From an uncultured Clostridia bacterium (GTDB taxonomy: Bacteria; Bacillota; Clostridia; Christensenellales; UBA1242): DNA of 64,000 nt. Positions 53,385-60,795 of the stretch are shown one piece after another. The position numbers and the translations under genes are program-made. The DNA lies in the NCBI GenBank assembly GCA_934754355.1, contig CAKVID010000001.1:1-64000 (forward strand), read 5' to 3'. Numbering within the stretch: position 1 is the stretch's first letter; each line of letters begins with the position of its first letter. The notes under the pieces were generated by a model that saw only the letters and a list, made by a program, of their open reading frames with translations, did not search any database and was not told the DNA's origin.

Positions 53385-53817
53385 TATAAATTTTCGTTTT
53401 GCAAATAAAAGTGATATTGATGAAATAAGTGTTCTTGAAAATAGTTATCCTTATGAAGTGTATTCAAAAGTTGAATTGAATAGCATGTTTAATTTGGATT
53501 ATTATACATTTTTGGTTGCAATAGATGATGATAAAATTATAGGATACATATGTTCTACACTTATATATGATAATTGCGATTTGCTTAAAATTATTGTAAA
53601 CAAAGATTATAGAAAACAAGGCATTGGAAAATTATTACTTCTAAGACTAATTGAAGTTTGCAAAGAAAAAGATGTGGAAAATATTACACTAGAAGTAAGA
53701 GATGATAATAAGACGGCAATTTCTTTTTATGAAAATAATGGCTTTGAGCAACTGGGAGAACGAAAAGGATATTATAATGGTGAAGATGCCAAAATATATA
53801 GGTTGCATATAAAATGA
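53377..53817 (+). CDS. rimI: Ribosomal-protein-alanine N-acetyltransferase RimI-like
   Basis: The 146-residue GNAT has the acetyl-CoA loop VNKDYRKQGIGKLLL (R-x-x-G-I-G, about 78) and the RimI-like end NKTAISFYENNGFEQLGERKGYY (in parts), which closes with the family YY motif. It acetylates the N-terminal Ala of S18 or similar targets. It overlaps tsaB by 8 bases, a normal operon neighbour. Confidence 0.9.
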   Translation: MSNINFRFANKSDIDEISVLENSYPYEVYSKVELNSMFNLDYYTFLVAIDDDKIIGYICSTLIYDNCDLLKIIVNKDYRKQGIGKLLLLRLIEVCKEKDVENITLEVRDDNKTAISFYENNGFEQLGERKGYYNGEDAKIYRLHIK

Positions 53818-54539
53818 AATTAAATCTAGACTACAATTTGATAATAAACAATAATAAGACATGTATAGTATTTTTGCATGGCTGGGGAATGAATAAAAAT
53901 TGTTTTGAGAAAGTCATTTCTAATATTGAGAGAGGTTATCAAATTCTTAGTCTAGATTTTTTTGGGTTTGGAAAATCTGGCGAGCCTTCACAATATTTTG
54001 ATACATACGAATATGCATATCATATTTTTGTATTGTTAAAGAAATTGAATATAGAGAAAGTTATCCTTGTTGGACATTCTTTTGGTGGCAGAATTGCAAT
54101 ACTTTTAAGTTCTGTATTTGATATAGAAGTTGAACATTTGATACTAACTTCTAGTGCTGGAATTATTACTTTTGATTTGTGTAAATTAATCAAAATAATT
54201 AACTATAAGTTCAAAAAAATATTAGTAAAATATAAGCTACTTAGTTATGACTATTTGCAAAAGTGTGGGAGCAAAGATTATAAAAATTGTAGTGTTAATT
54301 TAAAATCGGTTTTTGTAAAAGTTGTAAATCAAGATTTGCAAAAACATCTTTCCAAAATTAGTGCAAAGACCAAACTTGTGTGGGATAAGAAAGACAAAGA
54401 AACGCCATATAAATATTGTAAGATTTTAAATAAAAATATAAAAAATTCAGAAATAAAATTATTTGACACTGGTGGACATTTTGCTTTTTTATATAATGTT
54501 TCAAAGTTTTCAAAAATTTTAAATAATTTGCAAAGATGA
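53814..54539 (+). CDS. Alpha/beta hydrolase
   Basis: The 241-residue protein has the alpha/beta hydrolase layout: oxyanion HGWGMN (about 21), nucleophile GHSFGG (Ser near 91), Asp in the later strand region (VWDKKDKETPY, about 187) and His in GGHFAF (about 221). It is an esterase or lipase-type enzyme; the substrate is unknown. It overlaps rimI by 4 bases and is the last gene of the operon. Confidence 0.88.
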   Translation: MKLNLDYNLIINNNKTCIVFLHGWGMNKNCFEKVISNIERGYQILSLDFFGFGKSGEPSQYFDTYEYAYHIFVLLKKLNIEKVILVGHSFGGRIAILLSSVFDIEVEHLILTSSAGIITFDLCKLIKIINYKFKKILVKYKLLSYDYLQKCGSKDYKNCSVNLKSVFVKVVNQDLQKHLSKISAKTKLVWDKKDKETPYKYCKILNKNIKNSEIKLFDTGGHFAFLYNVSKFSKILNNLQR

Positions 54540-54546
54540 TGATTGT

Positions 54547-54638
54547 TGACAATAATCACTTGGTTATTGTCACAAATATATCTATTTGATACATATATAA
54601 CCATAATATTGATAAATATTATGGTTTTTATTTTTTTT
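54547..54638 (+). terminator. Paired hairpins with a strong terminator directly before murF
   Basis: The first hairpin TGACAATAA/TTATTGTCA (54547-54555 with 54564-54572) has no T-run. The second, ACCATAATATT (54600-54610) with AATATTATGGT (54615-54625) and loop GATA, is followed by TTTTATTTTTTTT to 54638. The murF ribosome site follows within 5 bases, so the pair could act as attenuator as well as operon end. Confidence 0.8.
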
Positions 54639-54647
54639 GTGAGGGAT

Positions 54648-56321
54648 ATGGAATTAAGTATAATTTATATAATTTATTTAATACTTTCGTGTATTATGGT
54701 TGGCATAATGGTTGGAAGTGAAACTATGTTTTTTTCACAGCAAAATTCATATAGAGTAAGATCAATATTTAATCTTTTATTTGATAAGATAAAAGAGAAT
54801 ATATTGAATGTATTTATGTGTGCAATTATTATGGTGTGTATGTTAATTCTGAATATTGATTGTATTTACTTTATTGTGCCATATTTGGTTGTAGAAGTTT
54901 GTTTGTGGTTGTGGGCTGGTAATCAATTTGAATACATATCCAAGTTAAAATTTACTAAGAGAATAATAAGACAATTTGTATTTTATATAATACTAGTAAT
55001 TATATTTTCTATTTTGATAATAAAGATTAATTTCTATTATTTGTCTATTTGCTTTCCATTGATGTTTTTTGTATTTTACATTTTGTATTTTGTGGATTTA
55101 ATAATACTATCTCCAGTAGAAAAATTAATTGGAAGATATTATTTTAAAAAGGCAAAAGAAAAATTATCTAAAAACACTAAACTTATAAAAATTGGAATTA
55201 CTGGTAGCTATGGTAAAACTAGTACAAAAGAAATTTTATATTCTATCTTATCTAATGAATTTTATGTATTGGCTACACCAAAGAGTTTCAATACTCCCTT
55301 TGGAATTTCTAAAACAATAAACGAAGAATTAAAAAACTCACATGAGATTTTTATTTGTGAAATGGGTGCTAAGAAACAAGGTGAGATTAATGAATTATGT
55401 AAATTAGTAAATGTTGATTGTGGGATTGTGACATCTGTCGGCAGACAGCATTTGGAAACTTTTGGTAGTGTGGAGGGTGTTTATAAAACTAAGAAAGAGT
55501 TGCCTGATTTTTTGTATCAAAAATTTTGTGTATTTAATCTAATGAATAATTATGTTGCAAATATGTTCAGAGAATATTTGTATACAAAAATTGGAGTATT
55601 TGTATTGCCTAAGAGGTTGTGCTCAATTAAGATAAATTTCAAAATTAATTTGCAAAAGATAGTCTTAAATAAAAAGCATTATCACAAAGCATATAAATAC
55701 TATGAATTTGTTAAAGAAAATAATGTTTATGCTAAGAAATTAAAAATAACATCTTTAAATTCAAAATTTCAAATTTGGAGAGGTTATGAATTTATTTGCG
55801 AAGTAGAAAGCGAATTAATTGGTTTGCATAATGTAATTAATATATTGCTTGCTACTGCTATGGCTTTGATGTTGGGTGTAAATTCTAAAAGTATAATGTT
55901 GGGTGTAAAAAATATTGTAAATATCAAAGCGAGGTTTGAGAAAACTCTAAACGCAAATGGTGCGACTATTATTAATAATGGATACAATTCTAATTTAGAT
56001 TCGGCAGTGTACTCATTGAAGGCGATGAATTTATTTGATAATAAAAATAAACTTGTAGTTACGCCTGGTTTAATTGAGTGTAAAGATATGTACGAAGACA
56101 ATTACAAATTTGGTAAATTAGTTGGGAAATACGCAACTGAGGTTATTGTTGTTAAGAAAACTAATAGGGAGGCTATAGTTGAAGGTCTAAAGTCAATTGG
56201 ATTTAATAAATCTAAAATATATTTAGTTGAAGATTTTGACGGCGTAAAGAAGGTATTGGAAAATGTAACAAAAGATTATGTTGTTTTAATTGAAAATGAT
56301 TTGCCGGAAAATTATAAGTAG
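54648..56321 (+). CDS. murF: Membrane-anchored MurF-type ligase
   Basis: MurF adds D-Ala-D-Ala to the UDP-MurNAc-tripeptide. This 557-residue protein has about five hydrophobic helices in residues 1-165, then a Mur ligase core: P-loop GITGSYGKTSTKE (about 183), the central ICEMGAKKQGEI block, SVGRQHLETFGS, and a C-terminal domain with NNGYNSNLDSA. Typical MurF is about 455 residues and soluble. The start is ATG 54648 with GAGGGA. It is followed by ddl after 16 bases, which supplies its substrate. Confidence 0.88.
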   Translation: MELSIIYIIYLILSCIMVGIMVGSETMFFSQQNSYRVRSIFNLLFDKIKENILNVFMCAIIMVCMLILNIDCIYFIVPYLVVEVCLWLWAGNQFEYISKLKFTKRIIRQFVFYIILVIIFSILIIKINFYYLSICFPLMFFVFYILYFVDLIILSPVEKLIGRYYFKKAKEKLSKNTKLIKIGITGSYGKTSTKEILYSILSNEFYVLATPKSFNTPFGISKTINEELKNSHEIFICEMGAKKQGEINELCKLVNVDCGIVTSVGRQHLETFGSVEGVYKTKKELPDFLYQKFCVFNLMNNYVANMFREYLYTKIGVFVLPKRLCSIKINFKINLQKIVLNKKHYHKAYKYYEFVKENNVYAKKLKITSLNSKFQIWRGYEFICEVESELIGLHNVINILLATAMALMLGVNSKSIMLGVKNIVNIKARFEKTLNANGATIINNGYNSNLDSAVYSLKAMNLFDNKNKLVVTPGLIECKDMYEDNYKFGKLVGKYATEVIVVKKTNREAIVEGLKSIGFNKSKIYLVEDFDGVKKVLENVTKDYVVLIENDLPENYK

Positions 56322-56337
56322 TGGGGGTATAATAAGA

Positions 56338-57462
56338 TTGATAAATTTAGCAGTGTTTTTTGGTGGGGAGAGTTGCGAGCATGATATTTCTATTATTACT
56401 GGATTGCAATTAATATCTAAAGTTAATGAATATTTATACAATGTAGTTCCAATATATATAACAAAATCGGGAGATTGGATTACTGGGTTAAATTTAAAAG
56501 ATATAGATAATTTTCCAGATAATTTGGGTAAAACAAAGAATGTTGGCTTGATTGCTGGCTCTCCTGATTTGTATGTCAAACATAAAAACAAATTAAAAAA
56601 GTATTTAACAATTGATGTTGCAATAATATGCTTGCATGGGATAAATGGCGAAGATGGGAATGTTGCGGGTATATTAAATTTAAGTAAAGTGCCATATTCT
56701 AGTTGTGATATGCTTTCTAGTGCTATTTGCATGGATAAAATTATATTTGATGATTTGTGTCGGGGATTAGATTTGCCAAAGGTACCTTATCTATCTATAA
56801 TTAAAGATGATTATAATGAAAATAGTGTAGATGTTTTAAATAAAATTAAAACTTTTGGTTTTCCTATTATTATTAAACCGTCTAGACAGGGAAGTAGTAT
56901 TGGAATTAAAATTTGCAAAAGTGAAGAAAGTCTAGAAAATGATTTGAAAGAGTGCTTTAATTATGATGAAAGATTGCTTATAGAAAAATTTGTAGATTTG
57001 AAAAAAGAAGTAAATATAGCGTGTTTTAAAAATAAGGGAGAAATAATATTTTCAAAAACTGAAGAACCTATAAGTAAGTCTGGTTTTCTTGATTTTAATG
57101 ATAAATACACTTCAAATTTATCTGGAATGGAGAGTATGAAAAGAATTTCTCCAGCGAATATCTCGGTGGAAAATGAAAGTAAAATAAAGACAATTGCACA
57201 ATTTTTGTATATTGAACTGGATATGTTTGGTGTTGTTAGATTTGATTTTATGATAGATAAAGAAGATAATGTGTACATAAATGAAGTGAATACAATACCT
57301 GGTTCAATGGCAAATTATTTATTTGGAGAAAATTATCCTTATACCAAACTGATAGAAGATATGATATCTAATGCTTTGATTAGATTTAATAGTAAAAGTA
57401 AATTGCAAAGAAATTATAATAGTAATGTTTTGAAACAAGGATTTAACGGCTTTAAGAAATAA
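56338..57462 (+). CDS. ddl: D-alanine--D-alanine ligase
   Basis: Ddl makes the D-Ala-D-Ala dipeptide used by MurF. The 374-residue ATP-grasp enzyme starts with the usual INLAVFFGGESCEHDISI, has the phosphate-binding KPSRQGSSIGI (about 178-188), and the metal site YINEVNTIPGSM (about 314). TTG 56338 is chosen: it puts the family N-terminus at the start and follows a run of G. An ORF extends upstream into murF but is not family-like. Which depsipeptide, D-Ala or D-Lac, is used cannot be decided. Confidence 0.92.
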   Translation: MINLAVFFGGESCEHDISIITGLQLISKVNEYLYNVVPIYITKSGDWITGLNLKDIDNFPDNLGKTKNVGLIAGSPDLYVKHKNKLKKYLTIDVAIICLHGINGEDGNVAGILNLSKVPYSSCDMLSSAICMDKIIFDDLCRGLDLPKVPYLSIIKDDYNENSVDVLNKIKTFGFPIIIKPSRQGSSIGIKICKSEESLENDLKECFNYDERLLIEKFVDLKKEVNIACFKNKGEIIFSKTEEPISKSGFLDFNDKYTSNLSGMESMKRISPANISVENESKIKTIAQFLYIELDMFGVVRFDFMIDKEDNVYINEVNTIPGSMANYLFGENYPYTKLIEDMISNALIRFNSKSKLQRNYNSNVLKQGFNGFKK

Positions 57463-57518
57463 AAAAAGATAGTGCCTTTATGAGTAGTATAACTCAAAGA
57501 ATAAGGCACTATCTTTTT
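57463..57518. terminator. Long-stem bidirectional terminator
   Basis: A 16-bp helix, AAAAAGATAGTGCCTT (57463-57478) with 57503-57518, with an inner TGAG/CTCA hairpin. Serves ddl and murG. Confidence 0.9.
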
Positions 57519-57562
57519 ATGATTAATTTCATGTTTATGCATATATATGTATAATTATTGGA

Positions 57563-58621
57563 TTACGCTGTTGAAGATACTTTATTTATTAAATCAATAA
57601 TTTTCTTATTGCCAATATCTTTATTATATTTTCGCATTTGGGATATATAATTAGAAGATTTCTTTAGTGTGTCAGAAAGCATTTTAAGTAGTAATTCTGG
57701 AGTTAAGTCTTCTTGTTTGATTATTGAGGCAAATCCATTTTTTTCAAAGTTCTCTGCGTTAAGTATTTGGTCTCCACGGCTAGAGTCTAGGGGTAGTGGG
57801 ATTAAAATCATTGGCTTAGATAGTGTTAGTAATTCAAATATTGTATTGCTTCCCGCTCTGCTTATAACTATATCGCTTGCAGAGAAATAATTTTCTATAT
57901 CGTGTACAAATTCTAGTTGAATGTAATCCTTTAGATTTGTAAGAGATTTATTTATATTATTTTTGCCGACTAGATGAATTATTGTGTATTTCTGTGTAAG
58001 AGGTTTGATGTTATTCCAAATTACTGTATTGATTGCTTTGGCGCCTAGACTTCCTCCAACTATTAGAACAATGGGTTTATTTGTCTTTATATTGTGTTTA
58101 TTAAGCACAATATTTTTATCTCCATGTAAAATATTATGTCTAATTGGAGAACCTGTGTATATGCTATTTCTTCCATACTTTAATGCGGTTTCTTGAAAAC
58201 TACAACATAGATATTTGCTATGTCTTGCAATTATTTTATTTGCTAATCCCACAGTTAAGTCACTTTCGTGAGTGAGGGTTGGAATATTTAGTTTTGCTCC
58301 TGCTAAACACACAGGTATTGATACATATCCTCCTTTGCTAAATATAATATCCGGATTTATTTTTCTTAGTTCTTGTTTGCATACTTTAATACTTTTAAAA
58401 AGTTTAAATGGTATTGCCAAATTCTTAAGAGTAAACCTTCTTATAAATTTTACAGACGGAATTTCTATGTATTTAACATTTCTCATTTTGGATACTATGT
58501 CTTTTTCCATGCCGTTGGTACCCATATAATATATCTCGTAATTTTGCAGGTCTTGCATTATGGCAATATTTGGCATTATATGTCCAGCACTGCCACCTCC
58601 AGTAAAAACAATTTTTTTCAT
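57563..58621 (-). CDS. murG: UDP-GlcNAc--undecaprenyl-pyrophosphoryl-MurNAc-pentapeptide transferase
   Basis: MurG makes lipid II at the membrane inner face. The 352-residue glycosyltransferase shows the N-terminal GGGSAGHIMPN loop (usual GGGTGGHxxP), TLTHESDLTVGLANK, GGSLGAKAIN (about 190), SRAGSNTIFEL (UDP-GlcNAc site) and LIPLPLDSSRGDQILNA. GAGGA and ATG 58621 set the start. Opposite in direction to murF-ddl. Confidence 0.94.
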   Translation of the reverse strand: MKKIVFTGGGSAGHIMPNIAIMQDLQNYEIYYMGTNGMEKDIVSKMRNVKYIEIPSVKFIRRFTLKNLAIPFKLFKSIKVCKQELRKINPDIIFSKGGYVSIPVCLAGAKLNIPTLTHESDLTVGLANKIIARHSKYLCCSFQETALKYGRNSIYTGSPIRHNILHGDKNIVLNKHNIKTNKPIVLIVGGSLGAKAINTVIWNNIKPLTQKYTIIHLVGKNNINKSLTNLKDYIQLEFVHDIENYFSASDIVISRAGSNTIFELLTLSKPMILIPLPLDSSRGDQILNAENFEKNGFASIIKQEDLTPELLLKMLSDTLKKSSNYISQMRKYNKDIGNKKIIDLINKVSSTA

Positions 58622-58765
58622 ATTTGCATTCCTCACTTTTTATTATTTTATGGCGAAAAATGTCAAAATATGTATAATTTTATTATTGGTATAAATATCC
58701 TAAAATATGTATAAAAATAGACATAAAAGAGAAATTCACAGAATTTTAATAAATTAAAAAAACGA

Positions 58766-58794
58766 TTGTTTTTTGGCGTTTTTTGTGTTATAAT
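58766..58794 (+). promoter_or_regulatory. Promoter of the topoisomerase operon
   Basis: TTGTTT (58766-58771), 17 bases, TATAAT (58789-58794) with extended -10 TGT. A short CG-capped A/T hairpin lies over the -35. Confidence 0.7.
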
Positions 58795-58833
58795 TTTGTT
58801 TGTAAATATATTGAAATAGAAGGAGACATACTT

Positions 58834-60795
58834 TTGGCTGATAATTATAAGAGCAAAGATATAGTTGTATTACAGGGGCTAGATGCAGTAAGATTAAGAC
58901 CCGGAATGTATATAGGAACCACTGGAATTAAAGGTATGCACCATCTTCTTTGGGAAATTGTAGATAATTCGATAGATGAAATTGCCAATGGTTATGGTGA
59001 CAAGATTACTATTACAATGCACACAGATAATAGTATAACTGTAAAAGATAACGGAAGAGGTATACCAGTAGACAAGCACCCAACGCTTAAAGTGAGCGGT
59101 GTTCAGGTTGTTTTTACACAATTACATGCTGGCGGTAAATTTAATAATTCAAACTATTCTTATTCGGGTGGTTTGCATGGTGTTGGTGCAAGTGTTACTA
59201 ATGCACTAAGTGAATGGTTAAAAGTAGAAGTTTGCAATGATGGTCAAAAATATTTTATGGAATTTAGAGCCGTTAAGAAATCTAAAGATAAAATATCTGG
59301 TGGAGTGCCAGTTGCACCATTACAATGCTTAGGACCTACTACCGAGACGGGTACAACAGTTACATTCAAACCAGACGCTAGGATATTCAAAGATTGCCTA
59401 TTTGATAGAGAAACTATATCCAAAAGACTAAGAGAATTAGCCTTTTTGAATAAAGGTATAACAATTGAATTGATAGATGAAAATCAAGTGGAAGAACTTG
59501 GAGACCAGAAAAGAGTGTATAATTATACACATGGCATCAAGGAATTCATGCATTTTATTAATGAAAAGAATACCGTTTTATATAAAGACCCTATATATAT
59601 TGAGGCCAAAAGTAGTGTCCTTGAATTATATTGTTCTATCCAACATACAGATTTGTATAGCGAAAATTTATTTAGTTATGTTAATAACATTCCAACTCCT
59701 GAGGGTGGAACGCATGAGACAGGATTAAAATCGGGTATTACTAGGGCATTCAATGAGATTGCTAGAAATATGGGACTTCTAAAAGATAAAGAACAAAATT
59801 TGCTTGGAGAAGACTATCGAGAAGGAATGACTGCAATTCTTGCAATCAAAATGAAGAATGTGCAATTTGAAGGTCAGACAAAAACAAAACTTGGTAATCC
59901 TGAAGCAAAATTAGAAGTCGAAAATATTATATATAATGGACTTATGAATTTTGCAAATCAGACTAGTAGCAAACAAACTCTTACGGATATTATAAATAAA
60001 GCAAAAGGTGCTGCAAGAGTTAGAGATGCTAGTAAGAAAGCAAAAGAAGTTGCTAGACAAAAAAATAGTGTAGATAGTTATTCTCTTACTGGAAAATTAT
60101 CTAATTGTTCGGGAAGAAATCCTCTTCTAAATGAAGTATTTATAGTAGAAGGAGATAGTGCGGGTGGAAGTGCCAAATCCGCAAGGGATAGGTCATTCCA
60201 AGCAATACTTCCGCTTAGGGGTAAACCTCTAAATGTAGAAAAGAAGAGACTACAACAAATACTTGACAATGAAGAAATAAGAACAATTATTTCGGCTTGT
60301 GGGACTGGAATAGGAAGTGACTTCAATATTGAGCATTTGAAATATAATAAGATAATTATTATGGCCGATGCGGATACAGATGGTGCACATATAAGAGCAA
60401 TTCTTCTAACATTCTTCTATAGATACATGAGAGAACTTATTAATACTGGACATGTTTATTGTGCGATTGCACCTCTATATAAAGTATACAAGAAGGGTAT
60501 TGAGAGATATGTATACGATGAAGCTGATTATGATGATGTTGTGAAAGAAGTTGGAAGCGGATATAGCGTACAAAGATACAAAGGTTTGGGCGAAATGTCT
60601 GCCGAACAATTGTGGGAAACAACTATGGATCCTTCAAAAAGAGTTCTTCTAAAAGTTACAATAGATGACGCAGCAGATGCTGAAGAAATGATATCAACAT
60701 TAATGGGCGATAATATTGAGGCAAGAAAAAAATATATTATTGCTAATGCAAATTTTAATAAAGTAGACCAATTTGAAAGTAGGAGTAAGAAATAA
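58834..60795 (+). CDS. Type IIA DNA topoisomerase subunit B (GyrB/ParE)
   Basis: The ATPase/TOPRIM subunit of gyrase or topoisomerase IV. The 653-residue protein has the GHKL ATPase (RLRPGMYIG, EIVDNSIDE, DNGRGIPVD, SGGLHGVGAS), the transducer, the TOPRIM domain (VEGDSAGGSAKSAR, MADADTDGAHIR) and the C-terminal YKGLGEMSAEQLWETT. Start TTG 58834 is chosen, with AGGAGA 8 bases before it; no ATG fits. Gyrase versus topo IV cannot be settled from this subunit alone. Its stop overlaps the A-subunit start (TAATG). Confidence 0.93.
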   Translation: MADNYKSKDIVVLQGLDAVRLRPGMYIGTTGIKGMHHLLWEIVDNSIDEIANGYGDKITITMHTDNSITVKDNGRGIPVDKHPTLKVSGVQVVFTQLHAGGKFNNSNYSYSGGLHGVGASVTNALSEWLKVEVCNDGQKYFMEFRAVKKSKDKISGGVPVAPLQCLGPTTETGTTVTFKPDARIFKDCLFDRETISKRLRELAFLNKGITIELIDENQVEELGDQKRVYNYTHGIKEFMHFINEKNTVLYKDPIYIEAKSSVLELYCSIQHTDLYSENLFSYVNNIPTPEGGTHETGLKSGITRAFNEIARNMGLLKDKEQNLLGEDYREGMTAILAIKMKNVQFEGQTKTKLGNPEAKLEVENIIYNGLMNFANQTSSKQTLTDIINKAKGAARVRDASKKAKEVARQKNSVDSYSLTGKLSNCSGRNPLLNEVFIVEGDSAGGSAKSARDRSFQAILPLRGKPLNVEKKRLQQILDNEEIRTIISACGTGIGSDFNIEHLKYNKIIIMADADTDGAHIRAILLTFFYRYMRELINTGHVYCAIAPLYKVYKKGIERYVYDEADYDDVVKEVGSGYSVQRYKGLGEMSAEQLWETTMDPSKRVLLKVTIDDAADAEEMISTLMGDNIEARKKYIIANANFNKVDQFESRSKK

